Shown here in pieces: positions 20,585 through 31,480 of a stretch of 64,000 bases of DNA; position 1 is the stretch's first letter; each line of letters starts with the position of its first letter. This stretch comes from Phymatolithon calcareum. Its lineage: Eukaryota; Rhodophyta; Florideophyceae; Hapalidiales. The translations under genes were made by a program, and so were the position numbers. The stretch is from contig OZ345375.1 in assembly GCA_977006965.1 (NCBI GenBank), positions 1,054,001-1,118,000 on the forward strand. The letters are read 5' to 3'. Under the pieces are notes generated by a model. The model was given only the letters and a program-made list of their open reading frames with translations, ran no database searches and was not told where the DNA came from.

Positions 20585-22957
20585 ATGGACGAGAGCTCTT
20601 CGACAACCATGAACGGTATCTTCGGCTTCGCTAATCTCTCTTCCACGTACAGTCCAGATGGTATAAACCCAAAAGTGTTCTACCGGGAGAATTTTTTGAA
20701 CGGAATACGTAACCGCGAAAAAGCGTCTGAACTTCAATCAAATTTACTTTCCACTGATGAATCTGCTATTGATTTGGCTTTCTGTCAGCTTCATCTTGAG
20801 GAAGAAAGTAGTGTGGACGAGAATCTGTTCACATGCCTATGGCTTTTTCTCTCGTGCTCTATTTTGACGGAAAGTGAGATATCATTTCTGCGAAGACTGG
20901 CCGTATCCCCATGTCCTAAGTTCAAAATATTCTCGCAGTCTGCTTCCTTTCTCGATGAGTCTGGGTCTCAATTCTTATCGACGTGTTCGCCTTGCAGAAG
21001 GTCTATGCGGTACAATGGAATGCCTCCCGTGTTTTTCACAGGAGATCTGTTTTCCGAGACGATGTCACTAATTTAGCTTTATCAATGGCATTCAATGACA
21101 TTTAGAGCATCTACCGCCCTTAAACGCGGTTACATCTGCTCCTATTCAGGTCGAAAAGATGTTTTTCCTAATACCCAATTGAAGAATTTTTGCTAACTTC
21201 GTCAAGTCAGGATTCGAATATATTGAAAAACCATAAGTGTGGATCATCCATCTCTCTTCTATTGTCGGTATCTGGAAATATTGTCATCCGAGCATGTCAT
21301 GAGTCGCATCATGAAGAAGCTGGGCCTAAAATTGAGCTAACTAGGGAAGATATTCGATTTATCGAGAAGAGTGCTCCGGAAGGATTAGCTCCTTTTCAAG
21401 TATGCTGTATACTGCAGCAGAAGGCTGGTCGTCCGTTCTCATGGTCTCAAGTGTACTACCGATGGTGCGAAGTCATGAAGCAGCAATTTATGCGTAAAGA
21501 GAATCCGTTCATATCTTGCAGATTGCTCTTAGAAACATATCAGAACTTATCGCAATGTTTCAACAATGTTGAGCCGCATGCGCTTAGATTTGTCACGGAA
21601 ATTGGAAAAAAAAACCCTGACGAACGAGTATGCCGAAGCTTTCATCGACAGCACGTACAAGAAAAATAGCTCAAAGCTAGAACTCTTCGGCGTCCTTACA
21701 ACAGTTTTCGGCACTGGATTTCCAATCCATACCTCTTTTTACAAAACAATGCAGATGGAGGTCAGAGATCAATCTTCAGACAAACACTAATAACACAATT
21801 TCTCTCTTCTTTTCAAGCTAATCTTTCTAATTTCAAGCCGAAATTTTTCTTCACGGATAAGGACCATGGGCAAATGAATTCGATTCCAGTTGTTTTCAAG
21901 TTGGTACCTTCTTTGTGCTTACGGCACATGAAACGGGCAATCGAATTCAAGATAAGTGATTTACGAAAGACCTCAACCCAAAAAATGACAGAAGAGGATG
22001 AAAAAAGTGTTTGATCTTGTATCGAAACACTACAACAAGCACCCTTACCTGTGCCCGGGATTGAGCTCTAAAGATCTAAGAGATGTGGCAATGTCAGATA
22101 TTGCGTATCTGCATTTTGAAGCAAGAACAGCTTCTTTGTACGAGTACCTAATCAGACAATGGTATCAACCGGAGAAGTTTAAAACGTGGGGCCTCCGGAA
22201 TGAGAAAGAAGGAATACCATTCACAAGGACTACAATGATGGTTGAGTCACATTGGACCCTTTTGAAACGTCATTATTTGATTTTGCACAATCGGCCGAGA
22301 GTCGATTTTATCACCCATTTGATCAATACTTTCTTGATGGTGAGGTTCGAGAACGACTACAAGATGCTATCTGTTGGATCGAAAAAGCCAGTGTGCTGGA
22401 AGGATTTGGCAAAAGAAAAGCAAGAATTATCTACGAGACAGGTGAATCAGATCTATTGCACTGATGTTCTGAGATGGAAGTGCTCATGTCCTGCATTTCT
22501 AATAAGCAGGTTTCTCATATGCAAGCATCTTATATCTTCTTCGTCACTTCCGATCAATCGAGATGTTGTAAGATCGAGACATCCGCCATTTCTTGCTTTC
22601 TTGAGAGAAGAAAAAAAGCGCTATGCTAACCTAGAGCCACACTTGCGGACTTCAAGATTCGAAGCTCCTCCACACGCAACGGATATAACATCCGAAATGG
22701 CGCTACCTTCCATCCTTGAGAGCCCAGCGGAGGTTTCCGGGAGAGCACAAAATGCGAGATTTGTCAAGGAAGAGTTGGACTGGATGATACGACACTTTGA
22801 AGAATTAGAAAAGACAGACGCCGGGTCTGAGCAACTACTACATATCAGGAACGCTGTATTGTCACGCATTTCTGCATACCGTGCAAATGTTGAGAAAGAC
22901 ATGGCAAGGGGTACTCCATTGATCTGGGGAAACGCTGATACCCTGTATTTACCTTGA
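20585..22957 (+). pseudogene. MULE transposase with SWIM zinc finger, frameshifted
   Basis: All parts of a Mutator-like transposase are readable in order, but in alternating frames. After an N-terminal region comes FIDSTYKKNSSKLELFG with the first catalytic Asp (about 21630), then GTGFPIHT. Next is FFTDKDHGQ with the second Asp and LCLRHMKRAI (about 21845-21950), then VESHWTLLKR with the catalytic Glu (about 22240). A SWIM finger follows, CSCPAFLISRFLICKH (about 22475-22530), and a C-terminal region runs to 22957. Frames change near the nine-A run at about 21606, near 21770-21785 and near 22000, and there is a gap at 21077-21190. The protein is therefore dead unless introns explain some changes, for which I see no clear splice sites. 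Confidence 0.85.
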
Positions 22958-23032
22958 ACTATAGATCATAAATATGGTATGTCGCGCACCGACGTCCATA
23001 TTGTAGATGAGATTCATTTTTATAATAAAGTA

Positions 23033-23584
23033 CTACTTCTTACTTTTCCTATCTCTCGCAGCCTTCTCCTTCGCAGCCTTGTTCACCGCACTGAAAATTT
23101 ACTCTGCACCCATACAGTCGACCCATGCGTCGTAGTACTGCTTATTATTGTTCCTCTGCGCTTTGATTTCAGCAGCAACACTCCCATCCTTGTCAACAAT
23201 TTCAGGAACAATTTCTGTGGTCATGTCCTCGACAGACTTCGCGCCATCAGAATCATCGTCGATAGAGTATCATCGTCCTCGGAATCGTCCACAATAGCAG
23301 GACCCCTTCGTCGGTATTAGCTCTGTTCCACCCGAACAAATCAGCCGAAAAGCTTTGATCCGAAGAGAAGCCGGTTCACCTCCTTCATCATACGCCTAAC
23401 GAAGAGGAGTAACATAAAGAGTGAAAAACGCGCCTTGCAGTTGCTCAAATTTAGCGCTGTCTCCACCATCAAGCCGAACGGTGTGGACTTTTTTCGCCTT
23501 CCTCTTGTAAGCAGAGACAATCGTGCCCTGGTCGTCGTCTGGCTTAACGCCCGAAAGATCGTAGAAGGCATTGTCGAAAACCAT
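23033..23584 (-). pseudogene. J-domain (DnaJ-like) protein pseudogene
   Basis: From ATG at 23584 the minus strand reads a J domain: AFYDLSGVKPDDDQ, then IVSAYKRKAKKVH, then FEQLQGAFFTL and AYDEGGEP. The invariant HPD that stimulates Hsp70 ATPase is replaced by HTV. The frame continues 184 codons to TAG at 23033-23035 but holds three internal stops: TAG just before AYDEGG, TGA before an acidic run, and TAA before a lysine-rich tail. There are no frameshifts. All three stops differ by one C-to-T change from Gln or Arg codons. The tail resembles the acidic and then basic ends of some cytosolic or nuclear J proteins. It stands head-to-head with the H3 gene. Open coding without ATG extends upstream to about 23680. 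Confidence 0.7.
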
Positions 23585-24006
23585 GGCGCAGTGATGGAGT
23601 AAACGAACGACCTTATTCCGTGTGAAAGACGGCTGTGTGGAAGAGAGATCATATTCGGGGATGACACCAGCTAGTTTGTACTAATCTGATCTCACGAGGA
23701 GTAAGGAAAAATAAACCACAAATTAAAAATACAGAAACTGACATCGTTTCCTAGAATATCACAAGCTAATTCGCACAAATACGGTCTCACTTTTGGCTGC
23801 GGAGAAATATCCCCAAAATAATAATAGTATGATATTAACTCCAAAACTGAGGTCGTTTTCGGGCTTATCAGTTGCTAATTCGAATTGGGAGTCAGAATTT
23901 GATTGTAAAAATGAATTAAAATTATCAATAAATTATTTTTCCTATATGCAAACTGCCCTCGTACTTTCCCGCCCTACAACTCCAAGACGTTCAGCGGCAC
24001 CCCAGC
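23585..24006. promoter_or_regulatory. AT-rich spacer between divergent J-domain pseudogene and H3 gene
   Basis: About 420 bp of AT-rich DNA separates the two divergent starts and would have contained both promoters. No specific element could be named with confidence. Confidence 0.35.
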
Positions 24007-24438
24007 ATGGCGCCCACGAAACAGACGAATCGCGGCAACCACGTGCCCGGCGGCGGAAAAGGAACGAAGACGAAGAAAACCCGCCCGACTTCCGCCGCCG
24101 CTGCCGACGACGCCGACGTTGCAAAGAAGCGGAAGTGGAAGACCGGTACGGTCGCTCTTCGCGAGATCCGCAAGATGCAGCGCAGCACCGGGCTTCTTAT
24201 CCGGAAGGCGCTGATTGCGCGCTTTGTACGTGAGCTGACGCAAAAGTTGCGCCTGGCCTTTCGCTTCAAAAAAGACGCTTTTCTCGCGCTCCAGGAAGCG
24301 TCGGAAATGTACGTCGTGCAGTTCTTTCACGATTCGAACCGCGCGGCGATCCATTCGAAACGCGTTACTGTTATGTACAAAGACCTGAGGTTTACTATTC
24401 AGACGAGGAAGGAATTGGGAATCTACCCTAGTGTCTAG
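24007..24438 (+). CDS. Divergent histone H3 variant
   Basis: This intact intronless frame has 143 residues. The C-terminal histone fold is clear: GTVALREIR (47-55), STGLLIRK (60-67), FVREL (73-77), ALQEASE (94-100) and AIHSKRVTVMYKDL (114-127). Canonical H3 has about 135 residues, and most core positions outside these blocks differ. The tail keeps TKQT around the Lys4 equivalent but has Gly-Asn where Lys9-Ser10 should be, lacks a recognisable ARKS at 27-28, and carries an alanine/aspartate run before a basic stretch. Loop 1 has the same length as canonical H3, which argues against a classical CENP-A but does not exclude it. The gene is GC-rich unlike its AT-rich upstream side. A polyadenylation-like aataaa lies at about 24463. 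It should package DNA in nucleosomes; its specialised role is unknown. Confidence 0.9.
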   Translation: MAPTKQTNRGNHVPGGGKGTKTKKTRPTSAAAADDADVAKKRKWKTGTVALREIRKMQRSTGLLIRKALIARFVRELTQKLRLAFRFKKDAFLALQEASEMYVVQFFHDSNRAAIHSKRVTVMYKDLRFTIQTRKELGIYPSV

Positions 24439-24549
24439 ATACCATAAAGTACTGTTGGAAGAAAATAAACTCGGAACGTTTTAAAAAGCCTACCCTTCTA
24501 CAACATCCTTTCGCTAAACACTCATAAAAAGTAGCAGACGAGCGGGGAC

Positions 24550-25021
24550 GAGCAGAAAAGAGCAGGTCAGCAGGCGGGCGGACAACCAAGCAAGCACAGC
24601 TGTGCACTATGCAATAGGGCGGCGGGCGTGAAGATGTGCAAACAGAGAAGCACAGGCGGGCCCGATTGCGATCCAGCGGCGGGCGGGTTGGTTTGCATGC
24701 AGAAAGAGCAGGCGGGCAGGTGGACGGGCACAGGCGGGCAGCCACAAACGGGCAGGCGGGCAGGCCCAGGCGAGCAGGCCGGCAGACAAAGTGTCAAGCG
24801 CAAGCGGCACGATTGTGATCCGGCAGCGGGCGGGTAGGGTGCCAGCAGGACGCATGTGCTTTATGATATTTCGGGAGCCGGCGCAAGCCCGCCAGCCTCG
24901 TTTTTCCATGTGTCAAATTATTGTGGGTCCTCTGGTCGGGACCGGTGTAGGCCAGACGGCCTCCAGTGTACGCACGGCGCGGCGATTTTGGCTGATGGTT
25001 AAGGTTGCCTGTCGATGGCAG
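24550..25021 (-). mobile_element. Inverted 5'-UTR fragment of the 14-20 kb LINE
   Basis: Read on the minus strand, from 25008 downwards the sequence matches 14053 onwards. Shared landmarks are the ccgcgccgtgcgtacactgg stretch and gcctacaccggtc, followed by C-rich words like those around the minisatellite, here not expanded into a perfect array. No ORF1 or ORF2 sequence follows, so this is a 5'-only fragment or short non-autonomous derivative. It begins about 110 bp downstream of the H3 gene in the opposite orientation. Confidence 0.75.
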
Positions 25022-27928
25022 AGAATATATGACAACTCCTTTCCCTTGTTACGTTCTAAAAACTGATTGAATTTCGAAAAGAAAGATATGAAAGTTATCT
25101 TTTCTAGCCCTCTTCTCGCACGGTCAGCCACCTGTTATGAACTCCTCGTGTTAAAAATAACTTCAAAATTTAACAAAAAGTAAAAGGCCTAATTTTTCAG
25201 GTTTGCAATTTGCAAGTTTGCAACCCACCTTTAAATTTGGATATTTTACGCGCTTTCTCGATGGAGAAAGGCTGCTGATTTGCAGTTCTGCAGGTTTTTC
25301 AGTTATAAGGTTTTCGGTTAGAGAAGTTTGACTGTAATATAAAAAAAGGAGTCGATATTTGTACTTGATTCGATGAAAGGTATTTTGGACCATTGATGGA
25401 AACAAGTACAGCGTGCACTGCCGGTTGCTCTTCTTGCAGTATCACCTTTTGTGGGCAGAAATAATCGCAATTAATAGCGAGGCATGCAAATAGGGCAACA
25501 GTGCCTAATCGGTTGTCTGTTGGCGTTCAATTTGATCTGAAAAATTTTGAGATTTTATGGAACTTTCTATGTCCCTGTTATTTTCTCAAAGTTTGTGAAC
25601 CTCAAGTTATGCGGGAATTCATGTGCAGATTGAATATATTGGGAGCAGAGTGTGGAGTATAGGATTCGCCTCTTCTTTGGGTCTCCTGAGATATGAATTT
25701 GCAAGCCACACCATCAGTGTCAAGCAAACCCATGGTTTAAGAGGGCTGGCACACCGCCCTGTACGGCGACCTCGCGGACTGTGACGAGAAACTGGGTTTG
25801 GGGCGAATGTTGCAAAATTTTGTGGACGGATCTTCGCGATTCGCATGCGAAAGCAGTTCGTCCGACGACCTTGCTGACAGAACGGACAGTGAGGGCTCTT
25901 CCGCAGAACGGCAGCGGCGAGGAATTTTGCCACTCGCCGACCTTCGCACGACTCAACTTTCCGCGGTGGGGAGTGAAGCTAGAAGAATAGAAAGAAGCGA
26001 CCGCTCTGAGGATGCACAAACTCACCGCGCAGTCTCCAGTGGTATGGCTGTACAAGTTCCGCCTTGTCAAATCGAAGACTCCACCGGAGCGACTGCAAGG
26101 GTGATGGCTTAAGCTGTCCTGCCAGACGGCTGCCACGAGAAGTTATCCGCACCCTCAGCTGGTATTGAGGTGCCTGGCGATGCTCCACTCCTCCAGTTGG
26201 AAGCAACGTTCGGCTCGGGCAGTATGCAGCGTGTCCGTAAATGTTTGCGGATAAGGCAAGGTGTTCCCAGATGTAAGGAGCACAGAGTACCGCACTGGCA
26301 CACAACGTTACGCCAGGCTTACGATGCCTGGAGGAACTCGAACGTTTCCTGTTCCCGCAACTAGTGCCCTACACTACATGTCCTACGACACAGCGCGGAA
26401 TGGAACATGTGCTGCGCTTAGAAAACCTCGGCGGTTTCGATAATCTCAGTTTGCCTTGCGTTGCATGTTTCAATCCCAGCGCGGATTCGGGCTTTTACGC
26501 AGCTCCAAAGTACTTATTGGACAGCGCTGCGCAGCAAAGTGATGGGATTGTCATCGCTAAGCACGGCAGCCGCTCAGCATTGTGCGGGAGCTATGGATTT
26601 TCGTGTACGTCTAACGATTTCCGATGCGTATGCAATATTTTCCTTTGACAGACTCTGCGAAGAGCTGACGAGTGGCCGAGGCGACGTAGGTACTCGGGAT
26701 TCTCTTGCCGTCGCCCTTGCAAGGCGGCAGTAGTCCGCGGTGAGTTCGCAAGTGCGCCTTTTCTTCCGCGCACGACGGGACCGCGATGCATTTCGCCAAT
26801 GAGCACGCTTGGTGTGGACAAACGGACTGCAGAAAAGGGTGGGATGTCCTTTCTCTTTGCTCGCACGTTTATACGTACACTTCTTGAATCTGATTAAAGG
26901 CAGTCCTTGGCGGGCTCAAGTTGTGGTCAAGAAATGGCTGTGAGTATGTGTAGTTGAGCGTGCAAGAGCAAATTCTTTGTATTAGACGTGGCGATAATGT
27001 GGTAAAATTTTAATTGTCATTCAAGGATGGCATTTAACTGTTCGCCCATACGAGAACTGACTTCAATACCTCCTTTAATTTTTGAAATGGCGCGTGCGTG
27101 CTACTTCGGTGTTGAAGGCGAGGCGGGTGCGCAGGGCCACTGCAGCATCTACTTGTTTCGCTGTTGGTACAGAGCTTTGAGAATCATCTCGGGCGTTTAA
27201 TGTCTTTTGCAAGCTTTTACATGAAGACTGCGTGAAACGCTTCAACACACTTTTCAGAACATCACATTTTGCTTGTGTTTTTCCTTCCACTTTCAGGCTC
27301 GCTTCAAAGAGACGGGCGAGTAGGGCAGGGAATCTCGGCGCGAGATCGCTTCTTTTGCTGTTATAATCAACAGCATGGTGGTGGGTAAAAACGAGGATCA
27401 CAAATGCGTTCAGAAACGAACAGGAGGAGTAGGTCAAACCGTCTTGTCTTTCCACAGCGCTTATGTCGTCGTATACAGCGTTCATTCGGATGAGGTATTC
27501 ACGCGGCACACTCCACTAATGGATGCGTTGCAGGTTGGCAGACACCCGGTCCCACTTTTCTCGTTGGCATTTAAGCAGATCCGACGTGTTGCCATTGCTC
27601 GACGCGCGTAACCTCTCCATTTTGCGCATCGACGCTTTGCGTTAGAGCGCAAGTAACGCGCCGGCGATTCGTGCTACTATCTGCCTCGTTCCTAGATCGC
27701 AGATCTCGGCTCCCACCCGACGAACAATGCTCATTATCTCGTTAGCGGCAAGACCAAGTTTCGAAACTCGAACCGCATTTCAAGCACTTTAATCAGGATG
27801 GAAGTTGGGGACGGACAAACGTCTGCAGTGACAATGGCCTGGCTGAGGAAAATGTCAGACAGGACCTCGTGCGCGCGACCCTTGTCGAGGCTTCCCTTCA
27901 TAGCTGGCAGCAATGCACCGCTGACATT
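25022..27928. other. Unassigned region, no recognised gene
   Basis: The part to about 25620 is AT-rich without coding signs. At 25798-26364 the plus strand has one frame broken only by a TAA at 26110-26112 (Ser/Arg-rich, then a basic block). Frames at 26364-26648 plus and 27075-27509 minus are also open. None shows a domain I recognise. They may be remnants of the same unidentified element that includes the P-like transposase tail further right, but this is not demonstrated. Confidence 0.3.
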
Positions 27929-28535
27929 TCAAGTAGACTGCTTCCGAACGGCGTGTACGACCAGTTCCATATTAGGGTTATTTCTGCCTCCTTTAGTATG
28001 TGGAACGAAAGAAAACAGGGCTTCGAGCGGATCTGTCGACTGGCGTATTAAGAGAATGTATGCATTTGGCGACGCTGTCTCTTTGAAGACATATGCGCGC
28101 TTTGCTGCAGAGCTGGACACAAGTTTGAGCCATACTTTTGACTTGCTGCTTGCTTTCCCTTTTCGGCCCTGCCAACTGTAGTACGCTTCAATCTTCATCA
28201 CGAGATTAATCGTGCTCGTTGGGTACGAAGCCAATGCTATGGCTGAGGATGTTCAGCGCGCGTGATCGCGCTACATCGAAGCGCGCGCGCTCCATTTCGA
28301 GATGGCGAGCGAGGGCAAGTACTTCACGGGGTAGATTGGGAGACGAAGCGATGCTAGTACGAATACGCAGGTCCGTAATAACTCGCGCGTTATAAACGGC
28401 GAGCGCAGCTTGGACGGACATTTTCCGCCAAGAGCTCATATCCACGAACTTGTCTGTCGGGAGAACTCTTGCGCACGCAGACCTTGGACCTCCGTGCGTA
28501 TATCCTCCGCATGTAAATCCACAATGTGCCGCCAC
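27929..28535 (-). pseudogene. Possible P-element/THAP9-like transposase remnant
   Basis: Two overlapping minus-strand frames (28535-28206, then 28234-27929) appear to be consecutive parts of one protein separated by a frameshift near 28220. The second contains QSTDPLEALFSF followed by GGRNNPN, which resembles the tDxLExxFxxxR..GGxNxNPT signature near the C terminus of P-superfamily (THAP9-like) transposases, part of the RNase H-like fold. The DDE residues and THAP domain are not identified. The frame at 28820-29227 minus (135 codons, with two CxxxxC-type spacings) may belong upstream of it. Confidence 0.4.
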
Positions 28536-30999
28536 TTCAGTTAGATGAGACCGTCATCATCATAAGCGTCGACGAGTACAGCTTATTACGCTCGCGTTTG
28601 AATAGATGGGCGGCCTCACAAAACAGAAGTGTAGAATTGTTGGAAATAGGGCCCTGGAAGAAAACAGCTGCGCAAGAGCTCATCAGGCACAGCTGTGGTC
28701 CAGAAAACAGCGAAGACGAGTCTGTTAAGCCGTTACTGGTGCGTCGCAAACATGTTCAGAACATCTAACCTGTCGTTTTTCGCTTCCTCTCCATCGTCAT
28801 GCCGGACAAGGCTAATTATTCAAAGTTTAGCAGGAGCCAAAAGGTCTTCCAAGAGGGCTGCCAATGCTTTAAGCCCCTTTAGAGCGGGCGTGGCGGCATC
28901 AAAACAGAACACAGTTGGACAAATAGCATCACAATCCAAAGTCTCCAAGAGGTCGTCCATTAATGCGCAGTAGTCGAACGCGGTTATGGAGGACACGCAC
29001 GGCGCCACACGAACCACGTGTTTCACCTCGGAGTGGACGGCAGTGAGAAAAAAGATCTCGGCTGTGCACGCGAGCTCGAGATGTTTCAAGTCTCCCTCGC
29101 CGACTATTAAATGCGCCAATTTTTCTCGCTGCTTACGAGTCCGACGAACAACTCGAACGTTCTCCACACAACTCCCTGTCGGACATGGATCACATCGTGT
29201 TGCAGTATCAGACGCCGTTGCACACAAGGATGGTTGTCAAGATACGCCGCCATGGAACAAACACGAGACGATGCCGACGAGAGTAGTTTGCGCACGTCGA
29301 TTCCTGCCTTCCTCTAGAGTGTAGTGACGGACGGGGATCCCAACTCAGAGGTTAGAAAGGGGTAGCTATGGAGGGCGACGAGCGTTTGCGTAATGAAAAA
29401 GAAAGCACGGTTCGTGGTGCCTCATCGCCAATGATTTCGCGGGCGATTGCTGTTTTCTAACAAAGATCGCGCGAAGTTCAATCCTACAGAAGGTGTGAAA
29501 CCAGACACTTCCGATCTTCGAATGCAATCAGACTGCAAATACGCCGCGGAAACTGAGACGAAAAGCGAGCGCATCGCTACTTGATCCTTGGTCTACATCG
29601 TGAACATTCCCGATGCATGCAGCATGCTCCCGCGAAGAGGCTAAAATGGCTGAAAGCCGATATCTCTCCTTGCAATGTCGCTTATTGTCCGCCCGGAATA
29701 TCTTCTTTCCGCGCATCGACGAGAACGCCGTCAATGGCTGTGAAGCGATTTTTCTCTTTACGAAGTCGCTTATTATCCATCCGTAGTCTCTTCCCTTCTT
29801 TCAGCGCCGTCTGCGCGTTGTGGGTCACAGTCGACGTTCTGCGTGAGACGCGGAGCTGTAGGTGGCACTTGGCGCTTACGCGCCATTTGAACGAGATTGG
29901 ATAGATACAGTAGGAGCCAGTTCAAGCGAGTACTGTGAAAACAGTCGCTCGCGCACAACCAGAGTCGTGTGAGACCGCCGCTGTTCTGCTCTGAAAATTG
30001 TCGCGAACGCAAGCTCAAGGCATCTCCTGATATCTAGGAACGCGCACGACCACCGCGCACTTCACCCGGCTCCAGTGCGCGGCGGGGATCTTCACCGTCA
30101 AAGACTTGCCATTTCAATGCACCCGTGTTCCTGATCGACGTCGACACGTGCAGCCAGCCCGTGAGCGGGGCTTTAATGGGTCTGAGAGCAACATGCAATC
30201 CAGCGGGCATATGTACCATCACCAGCGGGCGCCAATAGCCAAATTGTACGATTGAATCGCCGAGCTTCATCGGCCTTCAGCACAAGGCCACGCCGGCGTG
30301 TACCAAATAAACTAAGCGCGTAGTCGTGGTACCATGATATTCGGTGACAGTGCGCATCGTGCCGCAATTAAGATCGGCGAGAAACATAAGTAATTACGGG
30401 AAAGATGTGTTGCGCGCAGGGAAGCGTGCAGATCGCAATGCAATTGAAGGGGATGATACACATCTGTGTTAGGACACGCATCATGCAGGGGTTAGGATGC
30501 ACGTCGTTTCGTGCCGCATAATGTCTGTTCGCGAGACTTTTCAGGCCCGACACGCCCGCTGCGGAGTACGACGGTTGTCTTCAACACGCCTGGAATCCGT
30601 CTCCTTTGAAAATACAAGCGAACATCGCCGTGATCTAATGAACAATGGGACTGGGTGGAGGCCCACTTTCCTCGATCCTGAGAATACCCCACGAAGTCTT
30701 ACCCAAATTCACAAAATCACGCCCCGGTCTTTAAAACGTCTGCAGCAACAGGCCACCAACTATTTCAAAGAACAAGCAGCATGTAATGCACATGTCGAGC
30801 ACTGAAAAGATCCGGCGAGACGCAATTGCTGCCTTGAGATTTACCGATTGTCTGTTATTATTGGGCAGACTCACAATTGCCCAATAATTCTTCAAATTGG
30901 AGATAATATTTTTGAAACAAGCATAATCTCAAAATAACCCAGTACGAACCAGGAGTACTTTTTAATACAAATCTGATACTTCTAGATTCTGGGTTACTC
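28536..30999. other. Unassigned decayed region
   Basis: Minus-strand frames at 28820-29227 and 30034-30395 look moderately protein-like. The latter is broken by one TGA and can be read through, but I recognise no domain. Composition is relatively GC-rich from 28.2 to 30.3 kb and AT-rich beyond 30.8 kb. It may be the body of the element whose tail lies at 27.9-28.5 kb. Confidence 0.3.
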
Positions 31000-31480
31000 C
31001 TCTTCTAACCTTCCCCTGATATAAAAATACACTTAGGAAATCGAAATGAGCATATGGGCTTTCCTGATTTTCCCGAAAGTGCTAATAAAGCGGATAACTA
31101 TGCATGGTAGATCAATAATTTTTACACATTTTTATTATACAGTAGTTGTATGTAAGACACGTAAACGTTTTTAGCATTCTCAAATTATTAGAGACATATT
31201 TAGAGATGGACACCCCGATCGGGCTCCTCCGCGAATTAGCCCTCTGAGGGCCTCATCTTCCTGGAGAGGCCCACTCATCTCTTGTTTTCGGGAAGAGCCG
31301 TCGCGAGGGCAATATGCAGAAGGCTCTTTCTCGTCCGTCTATTTGGAGGCCCTCTTCGATATCCCAGCGCAGCAAAAGGGCATGCCCTACCCCTCTCGAG
31401 CTCCATTCGGGGTATTCATCGAAGAGTAATTTGAAAATTTTTATTACAGCCATAATATAGCAGGACATTTTGAAATTTTG
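31000..31480 (+). repeat. Dispersed repeat family B, copy 2
   Basis: This matches the reverse complement of 1228-1685 over about 31020-31395. It lacks the 82-bp insertion of copy 1. On its left, 31005-31028 reads gttactcctcttctaac..., the inverse of the sequence at 13812-13835 that bounds the right inverted segment. That sequence may therefore be a terminal motif of a mobile family. Confidence 0.7.

Noticed and set aside
24007-24438. Firm call as centromeric H3 (CENP-A)
   Set aside because: Loop 1 has canonical length and the defining features of CENP-A are not evident; divergence alone is not enough.
25720-26136. Minus-strand ORF of 138 codons
   Set aside because: It overlaps a plus-strand frame of similar length and neither shows a domain or homologous copy; I left both unassigned.
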